Shown here: positions 1 through 6,994 of the stretch, one piece after another | Numbering within the stretch: position 1 is the first letter of the stretch | Layout: every line of letters begins with the position of its first letter | IMG/VR virus record: IMGVR_UViG_3300045125_000055 | Location: 1 to 31,565 of that record | Direction: 5' to 3' (one strand) | DNA length: 31,565 bases | Source of the DNA: a virus | Program-made: the position numbers and the translations under genes | The notes under the pieces: generated by a model | The model's input: only the letters and a program-made list of their open reading frames with translations | What the model was told of the DNA's origin: nothing | Databases searched by the model: none

Positions 1-529
1 GTGACGGGGTTGAAGCACAGGACCATTCGCGAGCCCTTCGACGAGAGCAGGGTTTCGAGCGCGTCCCACATGGACTGGTGCACGCCCTCGGCCTCGTCGA
101 CGACGACGAGGTTCGCGCGGCCGTGGACACCTTGGATCGCCGTCGGGTCATCGACGGACAGCGCCTCGGCGAGTCGGTCCTTGAACCGCCACTTCGTTTC
201 CTTGAGGTCGCCGCCGATGATCACCTTCGACTGCTCGACGAGCTTGCGGATCTCCTGCCACAAGATCGAGTGCACCTGCTTGTTCGTCGAGGCGGTGCAG
301 ACGACGCGCGCGCCCGGCCGCATGGCCATCCACTCGATGATGAGGAGGCCAGCGTTCGGGTCTTGCCGACGGCGTGACCGGCCATGACGAGCGTTCGCCG
401 GTGATCTCGAACGGACCGCAGGATGCGGGCCTGCGCCTCCCACGGCTGCCAGCCTAGAACCTTCTGGGCGAACCGCGAATCACTCGATGCCGTCGATGTC
501 GCTGAGTTGATCGGTGACTCGGCCGACAT
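1..529 (-). CDS. terL: Terminase large subunit, N-terminal ATPase part (gene continues at 31565)
   Basis: This is the packaging motor ATPase that drives DNA into the prohead. It starts at ATG 529, overlapping the end of terS by 50 bases. The Walker A motif GHAVGKT is near residue 55 and a Walker B-like VVVDEAEG comes later in the repaired frame. The frame breaks near 345-350: one added base restores LLIIEWMAMRPGARVV and then an intact ATPase to base 1. There the codon for the second T of CFNPVTT is split across the window ends and the protein resumes at 31565. With the one-base repair the joined gene codes for 455 aa, a normal TerL length. The break is probably an assembly error. The family is certain from the motifs plus the C-terminal nuclease part. 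Confidence 0.93.
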
Positions 530-926
530 GCTCGGAGTTCTCCATCAGTTCCATGATCGAAATCTTTTGGGTCTGCTCGACGGCCTGCTTGAGTTTCCAA
601 GCCTCGGCACGTGCCTGCAGGATCTTGAGCGCGCGGTCCGGATTGACGAGCAGCTCGGGCTTATCGCCTGCCGGGCACTCGGGATTGACGTAGTCCTTGC
701 ACAGAACCGACCGCTCGAGGAGGTCATAGAACTCCTCTTCGGCGGCGACCATTTGTGCCGCAAGGTTGGCATTCTTAGCCCATCGGTGAACCGTCGACGG
801 CTCGATCATGCACCGCTTGGCGGCCTGCGTGCGGGTCGCACCCTGCCGCAGGTACCGGAGGAAATGATCCTTGACGGCGTCCCACTTGTACGGTTCTTGC
901 GGGATGTATTCGGGTTTCGAGATCAT
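480..926 (-). CDS. terS: Terminase small subunit-like protein (helix-turn-helix)
   Basis: The protein has 148 aa and lies directly before terL, where small terminase subunits recognise the packaging site on DNA. Residues about 17-55 form a helix-turn-helix typical of phage TerS (QGATRTQAAKRC followed by EPSTVHRWAKN). The remainder is helical and charged, fitting oligomerisation and TerL contact. The start is ATG 926, four bases after the stop of the VRR-NUC gene. Its last 50 bases overlap terL in another frame. The assignment rests on the HTH and on position; the sequence alone does not exclude another DNA-binding protein. Confidence 0.75.
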   Translation of the reverse strand: MISKPEYIPQEPYKWDAVKDHFLRYLRQGATRTQAAKRCMIEPSTVHRWAKNANLAAQMVAAEEEFYDLLERSVLCKDYVNPECPAGDKPELLVNPDRALKILQARAEAWKLKQAVEQTQKISIMELMENSEHVGRVTDQLSDIDGIE

Positions 927-930
927 GCCC

Positions 931-1251
931 CTAGTTTACCGGGGGCAGCATCTCGACGAACTGCGCGAGGCTCATGACGTAGTTGGCGACGACGCCGTTC
1001 GCTCGGGCCTTGACGATCCACTGAGTCTGCTCGGGCCGTCGGACGCCCTTCGGACCTTTGACCTCGACGGCGAGCATGCGGCCGTCCGGGAGGTAGCCGA
1101 TGAGGTCGGGCGTGCCCTTCGGAGCGCCGCGGACCGGGTTGCCCGTGTACGAGACGAACATGCCGCTGTTGCAACGAAAGAGGCAGGGCACCCGATCGGG
1201 GTGCTCTGCCGCCCAGTCGAGGATCTTTCGTTGGATGTCGGCCTCGGTCAC
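931..1251 (-). CDS. VRR-NUC domain nuclease
   Basis: This is a 106-aa single-domain nuclease of the VRR-NUC group (PD-(D/E)XK superfamily). The family pattern is clear: an N-terminal E-x-x-IQ helix (EADIQRKILDWAAEH), then GAPKGTPDLIGYLPDGR with the catalytic Asp, then LAVEVKGPKG with the E-x-K pair, then RPEQTQWI and an Ala/Gly-rich end. The family acts on structured or nicked DNA in repair, and stand-alone copies are common in phages. The start is GTG 1251, overlapping the glycosyltransferase stop as TAGTG. It sits immediately before terS, where many cos phages carry an HNH nuclease, so a role in packaging or genome maturation is possible but is an inference. Confidence 0.88.
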   Translation of the reverse strand: MTEADIQRKILDWAAEHPDRVPCLFRCNSGMFVSYTGNPVRGAPKGTPDLIGYLPDGRMLAVEVKGPKGVRRPEQTQWIVKARANGVVANYVMSLAQFVEMLPPVN

Positions 1252-2326
1252 TACTCCATTCTAGCGCCGAGGTAGCGCACGAGATCGGCCTTGTAGTGCT
1301 CCTGCACCGAGAGCATGCCGCGGGTGAGCATGGCGGGGTCTTTCACCCACGTCGAGTCGCCGATGTATTGAACGTAGAGCAGCTCGTCGATGCCGTGCAT
1401 GCGCGTCCTCGAGCGCAGCCGCCACCGGAGCATGAGGTCGTAGTCGTCGCACCACGGCAGGTCGCGGTAGCCGCCGATGGCGAAGTACTCGGAGCGCCGC
1501 CACGCTCGGACGTGGTTCGGGCATAGGCCCATGTGCATGATCGTCGGGTCTTCGTCGCCGTTGACGATCGCCTTGCCTTCGACGTCGTGCAGGTCGCCGA
1601 CCCTGAACGTGCGTCCGTCCTTTTCGACGGTCTGGTAGTTCCACAGGTACGAGTTGTATTCGTTGCACGTGCCGTCGGCCTTGACCTCGGCGAACTTCGA
1701 GTAGACGAACCCGACCCACGGCATGCGTTGGAACGTGTCGACGATCACCTGCAGGGCGTCGGGCATCAGCTCGTCATCGTGGTCGAGTTCGACGACGATG
1801 TCGGCACGGGCCGCGGCGACGGCCATGCCTTTCAAGTAGCCGATGCGGTTGACGTTCGGCATGCCGATCTCGGTGTCGACGCCTTTGATGCCGACAGGCG
1901 GGTGGCCGTCATAGACGACCACCACCTCGAAGTCTCGGAAGGTCTGCCGCCTGATCGACGGCATGGCGTGCACCTCCTCGAAGAGGGCAGGCTTGTGCGT
2001 CGACACGATGACCGAGACGGTCGGCGCGAAGAACTGCGGGTCGTGCAGTTCGGCCAGGCCGACCAACTCGGTGCACCGGGCGATGTCGGTCCACGTCGGC
2101 AGGGACTGCATGACGCGGAACCGGTTCTGCTCGAAGGGCCGGAACGATTCGCGTGCAGGAGCGCCGGCTCCGTAGACCATGACGCAGGTGGCGTTGCGGG
2201 GAACCCGTTCTGCCGCAGGTGGTCGATGGGCGCGATCTCGAGGCGCATGGCCCCGAGCACCTGATCGTCGTGGCCGAGCGTGTCCCATGCCTGCCGATCA
2301 TCGGTGAACAGGTAGCCGCGGTACAT
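1251..2326 (-). CDS. Family 2 (GT-A fold) glycosyltransferase, frame broken
   Basis: This is probably a sugar transferase using a nucleotide-sugar donor. The core carries SVIVSTHKP (donor-binding strand), FEVVVVYDG, the metal-binding acidic motif ELDHDDE and a late CDDYDLMLRWR that matches the acidic acceptor-side motif of GT2 enzymes. No signal peptide or membrane segment is seen, so it should act in the cytoplasm on DNA, protein or another soluble acceptor. The start is ATG 2326, overlapping the previous stop as TGATG. The frame breaks at a GGGG run at 2198-2201 (plus strand); one added base joins HLRQNGFP to RNATCVMVYG and gives 358 aa. The acceptor is unknown. The position between early genes and terminase offers no firm clue. 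Confidence 0.8.
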
Positions 2327-2493
2327 CAGCGCGGCTCCGTGCACATGGTGCAGATCGTCGCGGTCCCCGAAGACAGGAACTGCGGGAAGTGCTTCGCGCA
2401 CTTAGGGCAGTACCAGATGAGGATCTGTTCCTTCTTCGAGGCCACGACGGTGTTGATGATGTCCTTGAGGATGTAGACGTTCTTGTCGGTCAT
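2326..2493 (-). CDS. Small zinc-ribbon protein
   Basis: The protein has 55 aa. The N-terminal half (MTDKNVYILKDIINTVV) looks helical. The C-terminal half has two CxxC knuckles (CPKC and CTMC) about 24 residues apart, which would bind one zinc ion. The start ATG 2493 overlaps the previous stop as ATGA, and its own stop overlaps the glycosyltransferase start. The function is unknown; a small nucleic-acid or protein-binding accessory factor is the usual meaning of such ribbons. Confidence 0.7.
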   Translation of the reverse strand: MTDKNVYILKDIINTVVASKKEQILIWYCPKCAKHFPQFLSSGTATICTMCTEPR

Positions 2494-2977
2494 TTCAGCC
2501 TTTCGAGCCGCTCGCGGAACGTGCGGCTTGGGTGGATTTCGAGTTCGTGGTTGGTCACGCCGGATTCGGCGAGATGCCAAGAGGACAGCCGAAACACAAT
2601 CTCTTCGACGAAGTCGCAGATGTCGCGTTCGGTCTTGCACAGACGTCGAGTCCGCCCGGCCTTTGCCGAGCGTGCATCTTCGACGGCCTTGGGTAGCGCC
2701 GCGACGACGCTGGGCCAATGTGCCCGAGCACGCCGCCGAAGTCGGCGTGCTGCCAAACGGCGTTCGGGTCGAATGTTCGGTTGCCGTCAATCAACGGTGC
2801 GAAGAAGTTCTTGACGACGTCTTCGTGCTGCTTGCCGGGGACCACGAAGTGTTGGGACTGGCGCAAGTAGGCGTAGGCCACCCTGCCCACGTGGACGTCG
2901 AGTTCGACGGCCACGTAGGCGAGAGCCGGCGCTAGAAGCGTAGGCCAGTCGTCGGAGGTGAACGCCTTTTCAGGCAC
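2490..2977 (-). CDS. Hypothetical protein, frame broken
   Basis: I do not recognise this protein. GTG 2977 overlaps the end of the coiled-coil protein gene by 8 bases. The first part reads VPEKAFTSDDWPTLLAPALA through NRTFDPNAVWQHADFGGVLG. The frame then breaks at a CCC run at 2723-2725 (plus strand). Adding one base gives AHWPSVVAALPKAVEDARSA and a helical, charged C-terminus ending ERLERLK, for 162 aa in all. No membrane segment or catalytic motif is evident. The repaired reading is convincing because it ends in an ATGA overlap with the next gene. Confidence 0.6.
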
Positions 2978-3428
2978 CGAGCGCCTTCGGTTTGTAGACG
3001 TATTGCGCGTTTGCGTGGGGGCGTTTGCGCTCAATGTAGCCTTCTTTGCCGAGCCGAGTCAGTTGATGCAGAAGGCTTTCGCGCGTGATGTGGCAGGCCG
3101 GGTTTAGGTGCAACATGTGAATGGCCTTTGAGATGATTTCTTCGCTTGAGCGGAAGACGTTGGGTTCCGAGTCGAGCACCTGCATCAGCCCGTGGAGCCG
3201 ACGCCTGAACTCTTGGCGGTCCGCGCAGAATCGCTTCGGAACGCACAACGTCACGTTGTCGGATTTCGCGGGCACCATGCCGAGCGTCTTGGCGAGCGCG
3301 TCAAGCGCTTCTTCCTTCTTGGCTTTGAGCTCTTCGATTTCGTCGTTGAGTTTCAGCAGTTGCGCATTCTTTTCCTCAAGCTTCGCTTCGAGGTTAAACA
3401 GTTGACAGTAGAGATCACTGGTCTTCAT
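2970..3428 (-). CDS. Coiled-coil protein with C-terminal winged-helix domain
   Basis: The protein has 152 aa. Residues about 8-45 form a strong heptad coiled coil (NLEAKLEEKNAQLLKLNDEI). Residues about 95-145 look like a winged helix: IISKAIHMLHL, ITRESLLHQLTRLGKEGYIE, then a basic wing and KYVYK-like end. I chose ATG 3428 because AAGGA lies 7-8 bases upstream and the overlap with the previous gene is short. A dimeric DNA-binding regulator or replication accessory protein is the most natural reading, and the 11-bp repeat array about 130 bases upstream is a candidate site. Both points are inference. Confidence 0.65.
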   Translation of the reverse strand: MKTSDLYCQLFNLEAKLEEKNAQLLKLNDEIEELKAKKEEALDALAKTLGMVPAKSDNVTLCVPKRFCADRQEFRRRLHGLMQVLDSEPNVFRSSEEIISKAIHMLHLNPACHITRESLLHQLTRLGKEGYIERKRPHANAQYVYKPKALGA

Positions 3429-3621
3429 CTCGATTCCTTTCTTCTCCATCAACCCAAAAGATTTTTGCATCTTTCGGTAGGTTTTTGAGGTCTTCAACTC
3501 GGACTTCGATCCAAAATGCAGAACTTGGTAACGCATGGTGCAAGTCGACCAAGAGATCCTTCCGGACATCTGCCGGATATTTACCGGAGATCTTCCGGAG
3601 ATCTTCTGGAGATTTGCTCAC
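3415..3621 (-). CDS. Small hypothetical protein encoded over the 11-bp repeats
   Basis: The protein has 68 aa and starts at GTG 3621, overlapping the previous stop as GTGA. Its first 20 codons are written in the 11-bp repeat array, so that part (KSPEDLRKISGKYPADVRKD) is fixed by the DNA repeat. The rest (HHALPSSAFWIEVRVEDLKN) looks like a small mixed fold and the end is highly charged. No known family is recognised. It might exist mainly because the repeat region has to stay open for translation through the operon. Confidence 0.5.
   Translation of the reverse strand: MSKSPEDLRKISGKYPADVRKDLLVDLHHALPSSAFWIEVRVEDLKNLPKDAKIFWVDGEERNRDEDQ
3562..3616. repeat. Tandem array of five 11-bp iteron-like repeats
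   Basis: On the plus strand the unit is CCGGAGATCTT. CCGG (or CTGG) begins at 3562, 3573, 3584, 3595 and 3606, so the spacing is exactly 11 bases each time. Two neighbouring units at 3584 and 3595 are near identical and the others differ at two to four positions. Because 11 is not a multiple of three, the repeat is selected at DNA level and not as a protein repeat. Phased short repeats of this size are typical of protein-binding arrays such as origin iterons or operator clusters. Confidence 0.85.
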
Positions 3622-3989
3622 GTGTCCTTTCTCGCCGCTCTGAAGAGCTGGGCGGTTTCCTTGAGGGTCAGGCCGAACCGGCGACGGGCGACGGACGGCT
3701 TAAGGTCCTTGATGTCCTGCAGCGTGTAGCAGTTGTGCTGCTCGAACACGTGGTGCAGCCGCTTGGGCAGGCGGTTGCGTTTGATCATGCGGGCGAGGCT
3801 GACGGTGTTGTTGCCGTCGATGCGGCCGCACTTCATGTCCCACCACGATTCGAGCTCGTCGAGGTCGACGTCGGGCAAGAACTGAAACACGAACGTCTCG
3901 CACTCCCGGTTGCCACAGAAGAGCGCCACCATGTCCTCGACCTCGATGAGTTCGGGCAAACGGTTGCAGCAGATGGAGCGGTGAGTCAC
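3618..3989 (-). CDS. Hypothetical protein with cysteines and a helix-hairpin-helix-like end
   Basis: The protein has 123 aa from GTG 3989 (GTGA overlap with the previous stop). The N-terminal half contains CC, CGNREC and a later Cys, which could form a metal site. The middle is acidic (FLPDVDLDELESWWDMK). The end, YTLQDIKDLKPSVARRRFGL plus TLKETAQLFRAA, resembles the helix-hairpin-helix layout of RNA polymerase alpha C-terminal domains and similar DNA-binding modules. The likeness is by eye only. The function is unknown. Confidence 0.6.
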   Translation of the reverse strand: MTHRSICCNRLPELIEVEDMVALFCGNRECETFVFQFLPDVDLDELESWWDMKCGRIDGNNTVSLARMIKRNRLPKRLHHVFEQHNCYTLQDIKDLKPSVARRRFGLTLKETAQLFRAARKDT

Positions 3990-4306
3990 TGCACTTCCTC
4001 CTGTCCGGTGCGTTCGCGCTTCAGGTCCATGCCGTTGTTGTTGTCGACTTGAAACCCCGAGATCGAACCTTCCTTCCAGAACCCGGCAAGGAAGGCGGCG
4101 AACTCCGAGGTGTTCATGTCGGTGTACTCGCTCGTCGCGATGTCGACGACTTCGTAGCGCCCGGACGTCCAGCGGCGCACACGGTGGACGTTGCGGCCGT
4201 GCTGCAGCCACATCGTCGGCGACTCGTACGGGGTGTCGAGGCGCTCGCCCTCGATCCATTCTTTGATCCTGTCCTCGGGCCAGTAGAGCGGACGTTCCTT
4301 CGTCAT
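3986..4306 (-). CDS. Hypothetical protein
   Basis: This 106-aa soluble protein is not recognised. It begins MTKERPLYWPEDRIKEWIEG and is rich in aromatic and charged residues throughout, with no membrane segment. ATG 4306 overlaps the previous stop as ATGA, and its stop overlaps the next GTG as GTGA. Tight coupling on both sides and normal codon use support a real gene. Confidence 0.6.
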   Translation of the reverse strand: MTKERPLYWPEDRIKEWIEGERLDTPYESPTMWLQHGRNVHRVRRWTSGRYEVVDIATSEYTDMNTSEFAAFLAGFWKEGSISGFQVDNNNGMDLKRERTGQEEVQ

Positions 4307-4578
4307 GACTTCTTCTCCGTTGATGCGTCGCGGGCCTCGTCGACGGCATCTGATGCCGAGAAGACGGCCGCGAGCAGGGTGGCCATCATGTTCGTGGTCT
4401 CGGCGACGTTCTCCTTCATGACGACGACGAAGGGCTCGCCGTCCTTCGGGTTGTAGATCAGCTCGATCTCGACCGCCGTGGTCCTGCGATTCGTCGTGCA
4501 CTTGCGCACGGTGATGGCGAGGCCGGGCTGTCGATCCTCTCGGAACGAGACCCAGCTCTTTCGAAATTTGGTTTCCAT
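4303..4578 (-). CDS. Hypothetical protein
   Basis: The protein has 91 aa. The N-terminal two thirds look like a small beta-rich fold (SWVSFREDRQPGLAITVRK, then TTAVEIELIYNPKDGEPFVV), followed by an amphipathic helix and an acidic, lysine-tipped tail. The chosen start, ATG 4578, has AGGAGG only three bases upstream, which is a strong but unusually close ribosome site. The family is unknown. Confidence 0.6.
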   Translation of the reverse strand: METKFRKSWVSFREDRQPGLAITVRKCTTNRRTTAVEIELIYNPKDGEPFVVVMKENVAETTNMMATLLAAVFSASDAVDEARDASTEKKS

Positions 4579-4683
4579 GGTCCTCCTGACTTCCCGAAAA
4601 GTGAGCCGACGGCCCCGAGGCGATGCGGTTGGGGTGATGAAACCGCCTCGGTCGTCCCGGAACATCCGGAACCGGCCGCCGAC

Positions 4684-5483
4684 CTAGATGCGTTTCCTTT
4701 GTTTCAGCCGGTCGACAAGTTCGGCGGCGACGCGAGGGTCGGCGGCGGGCTCGTCGGGTGCTGAACTTATCTGTGGCGCTGCGACCACGTTTGAGGGACG
4801 AACCGCCCGTCCGACCACCTGTTCAAGGCGATCGAGAAGGGCTTTACCGTCGTACCCCTAGAAGCCACCCAGCGGTCGTCTAAGGCGAAGAAGACGGAAA
4901 TCGACCGCCGAGCCGTATCGAACGATCCGGCGATCTCTAAAAGCCTCTCAAGTGCCTTCTCGACCGTCCGTGCGTTCGGTGGCGTCGGGTCAAGTCGTCG
5001 GGCCGCTCGTTGCCGATCCCACTCAGCGCGCAGCAACGTTGCGCCCCCGGCAGGGGGCCTTGGGGGGGTCTGTTCTTCTCTTCTCTTCTCTGAGTTCCGT
5101 CCAAAAACATTCGATGGCCACTTTTCTGCGGGAGAAACATCAAGTTGGTTATTCGATGCTTGCAACAACTTGCAACCAACTTGCAGTAACTCGTCACCAA
5201 CTTGCACCAACTCGTTGCCAACTCGCAACGAATCGAGCACGACGGACCGAAACTCGGACGGGTTGCGTTGGTGGAACCACTCGCACACCCGTGCAAAGTC
5301 GGTAGCCGAGAGACCCTCGATCGGCGTGTTCGGGTGCGTGTACGCGTGGAACTTAACGCGCATCAGAATGCCCTCGGCGACGTAGTGAGCCGTCGAACGC
5401 GGCGACCATCGACGCTCGACCAGACGGTCGGCGAGCCTCGACGCGGCAAGGTCGCCGCCCGGTTTCCACTTGATGAATGCCAC
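4684..5483 (-). CDS. Replication initiator-like protein carrying phased repeats
   Basis: This is probably the origin-binding initiator, by position and architecture; no catalytic motif is expected. GTG 5483 has a strong GGGGAGG site four bases upstream. Residues about 1-80 look like a helical DNA-binding domain. Then come heptads VGNELVQ, VGDELLQ and VGCKLLQ encoded by phased DNA repeats, a low-complexity Pro/Arg/Glu linker, and a C-terminal helical domain ending in a W-containing motif, ALDDRWVAS, and ALNRWSDGRF, as seen in phage replication organisers. The frame breaks at the GGG run at 4795-4797; one added base replaces QTWSQRHR with SNVVAAPQISS and a natural end at 4684, giving 266 aa. 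Lambda O has the same layout, with the origin inside the gene. The initiator role is an inference. Confidence 0.65.
5167..5230. repeat. Six iteron-like repeats phased at 10.5 bp inside the initiator gene
   Basis: On the plus strand, units of consensus AACTTGCAACC start at 5167, 5178, 5188, 5199, 5209 and 5220. Spacings alternate 11, 10, 11, 10 and 11, which is exactly the helical pitch of B-DNA, so all units face the same side. The 21-bp composite also encodes a seven-residue protein repeat, so part of the period could come from the protein. A 10-bp inverted arm CAAGTTGGTT at 5141-5150 pairs with 5174-5183. An A/T-richer stretch and a polypyrimidine tract lie at about 5073-5160. This is a candidate replication origin. 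Confidence 0.8.
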
Positions 5484-5487
5484 GATG

Positions 5488-5494
5488 CCTCCCC
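5488..5494 (-). promoter_or_regulatory. Strong ribosome site of the initiator gene
   Basis: GGGGAGG lies four bases before GTG 5483, in the 18-base gap after the exonuclease gene. It fixes the GTG start and shows that this gene is loaded independently, unlike most neighbours that rely on stop/start overlaps. Confidence 0.75.
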
Positions 5495-5501
5495 ATTCCG
5501 A

Positions 5502-6212
5502 TCACCAACAGACGTAACTCTGCACCATCCTGCGACGTAGGTCAGCAGCCTGCCCGCCAGAGCGCATGCTGTCAACCTTCGCACGGAATCCGGCGATCCG
5601 ATCCTTGAGGGTCGCCTTTGTGTCCACCACGGGAACACCATCTTCGACGTGCCATGCCCACCACTGAACCGACCACGCGACGAGCATGTCGCACAGGGCT
5701 TGGTCCTTGTAAATGCGGGTCGTGACCAACTCGCCCGGCGGGTCGTCGTCCTCGGCGTGGCCCGGCCGCACGAGGTAGGCGCAGAGGTCCCACTTGTCCG
5801 CGCCGGTGATCTCCATCGAGATCTGCACCTGCAGAATGTAGTGCAGCGGAATCTCCCCGACGCGCCACTCGCCCTGGTGGGCCTCGCCGAAGACCGTCTT
5901 GATCTCAAGGCCGTGCACGCCCTTCTTGATCCACCCGTCAGGGGTGCACGAAAGCATGTGGACCTGCGGGTGCCGGATCGTCGTCTCCTGCGAAAGGACC
6001 ACGTGCCGGGTCTCTTTTTCGTAGAGCTGCTTCACAAGCCACTCGAGGTCGTTCCCTCGGCGGGTGAAGAAGGTGTCGCGCGAAATCTGCTGGCCGCACC
6101 GCTTGTGCACCCAAACGTCAGACGGCCTGCCCCACGGGCTGATGTCCATGACGGTGCCAAGTTCCGACGCGCCTATCGCCGAGCGCCGATCGAACCTGTA
6201 GTCGAAGGTCAT
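5502..6212 (-). CDS. YqaJ-family viral recombination exonuclease
   Basis: This 236-aa protein belongs to the lambda-exonuclease/YqaJ branch of PD-(D/E)XK nucleases, which resect double-stranded DNA ends for annealing-type recombination. Motifs in order: IGASELGTVMDISPWGRPSD (YqaJ N-terminal signature), RRGNDLEWLVKQLY (conserved Glu helix), LSCTPDGW (catalytic Asp), GLEIKTVFG (E-x-K pair) and HYILQVQISMEITGADKWDL (Gln motif). All catalytic residues are present. ATG 6212 overlaps the previous stop as ATGA. It works naturally with the Sak4-like ATPase and SSB-like protein of the same operon. Confidence 0.93.
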   Translation of the reverse strand: MTFDYRFDRRSAIGASELGTVMDISPWGRPSDVWVHKRCGQQISRDTFFTRRGNDLEWLVKQLYEKETRHVVLSQETTIRHPQVHMLSCTPDGWIKKGVHGLEIKTVFGEAHQGEWRVGEIPLHYILQVQISMEITGADKWDLCAYLVRPGHAEDDDPPGELVTTRIYKDQALCDMLVAWSVQWWAWHVEDGVPVVDTKATLKDRIAGFRAKVDSMRSGGQAADLRRRMVQSYVCW

Positions 6213-6448
6213 GGCCGGATCACCTCCAAGGCTTGGCGCACGACCAGCTCGACCGCGATCATCTCGCGAACCGCGTCGTCGATGCGCGTGGCGCTCTCGA
6301 TCTTGATCGTCGCGCGCTCGAGGACGGGCAGCACGATCTGCTGATAGGCCGAGAGCAGGTCGCCGGGTGCGCGCCCGATGCCGTCGGGCATGCGGGCGGG
6401 CAGTTCCATGGCGGCGCGCGTCCAGTCGCGGGGCTTACGCCTCCTCAC
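6209..6448 (-). CDS. Small hypothetical protein
   Basis: The protein has 79 aa from GTG 6448, overlapping the previous stop as GTGA and ending in an ATGA overlap with the exonuclease. The N-terminus is basic (RRRKPRDWTR). The rest is a helical segment, including LLSAYQQIVLPVLERATIKI and EMIAVELVVRQALEVIRP. No family is recognised. Its place directly before the exonuclease suggests an accessory recombination role, which is inference only. Confidence 0.6.
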   Translation of the reverse strand: MRRRKPRDWTRAAMELPARMPDGIGRAPGDLLSAYQQIVLPVLERATIKIESATRIDDAVREMIAVELVVRQALEVIRP

Positions 6449-6642
6449 GCCAGCCTCCACACCGAGCAGAGATTCCCCGCGGCGTTCCGGGTTTCGCCGT
6501 GCTCGACGACCCGCCCGGCGCGGCAAAGTTCCGCGCGCCTTGAGCGCACGCCCGACGGCGAGAACGCGATGCCCATGGACGCGAACCGGTTAACGATCTG
6601 CTCGTCAGTCATCGGCCCCCATTCCAAGATCTTCAAGATCAT
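6445..6642 (-). CDS. Small winged-helix protein
   Basis: The protein has 65 aa and is almost entirely one winged helix: ILKILEWGPMTDEQIVNRF (helix 1-2), SPSGVRSRRAELCRAGRVV (recognition helix), then a short wing ending VWRL. The SPSGxRxRRxEL pattern is common in small phage DNA-binding proteins. I prefer ATG 6642 because helix 1 would be lost from the alternative ATG 6612, but 6612 overlaps the previous gene by only 8 bases and cannot be excluded. A regulatory or replication role is likely. Confidence 0.65.
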   Translation of the reverse strand: MILKILEWGPMTDEQIVNRFASMGIAFSPSGVRSRRAELCRAGRVVEHGETRNAAGNLCSVWRLA

Positions 6643-6994
6643 CGTCGACGTCCTCGATGCGGCCTTCTCGAAAGGCGGCAACGGACTCGATGACACGACC
6701 GTGCTGCTCGATGTGAGCATGCGGGTATTTCCCAAGTGACTCATCCCCCACCCCTTTCCGCACCAAGTCGATGCGGGTCTCTATGTCCTTGAACCGTCCA
6801 CGCAAAAACTCAAGCGTGCGCTCGGCGTGGGCGAGCATGCGCTTCTGTATGCCTTCAGGTCGGCCGTCGCAACTCGCCACGTAGGCGTCGAGCCTACGTG
6901 CGAGCAGCAGGCAGTCCCCCATCAGGTCGCACTCGTAGCCCGCCCTCGGAGAGTTCGGGCTGAGGTGGTCGCGACGCTGGCGTGGGTCAGCCAT
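6605..6994 (-). CDS. Hypothetical helical protein
   Basis: This 129-aa protein is mostly helical and charged (RMLAHAERTLEFLRGRFKDI; IESVAAFREGRIEDVDDD), with a very acidic end. TAATG overlap with the SSB-like gene gives ATG 6994. No known family is recognised. Confidence 0.6.
   Translation of the reverse strand: MADPRQRRDHLSPNSPRAGYECDLMGDCLLLARRLDAYVASCDGRPEGIQKRMLAHAERTLEFLRGRFKDIETRIDLVRKGVGDESLGKYPHAHIEQHGRVIESVAAFREGRIEDVDDDLEDLGMGADD

Noticed and set aside
3562-5230. CRISPR array
   Set aside because: Repeats are contiguous with no spacers and are too short.
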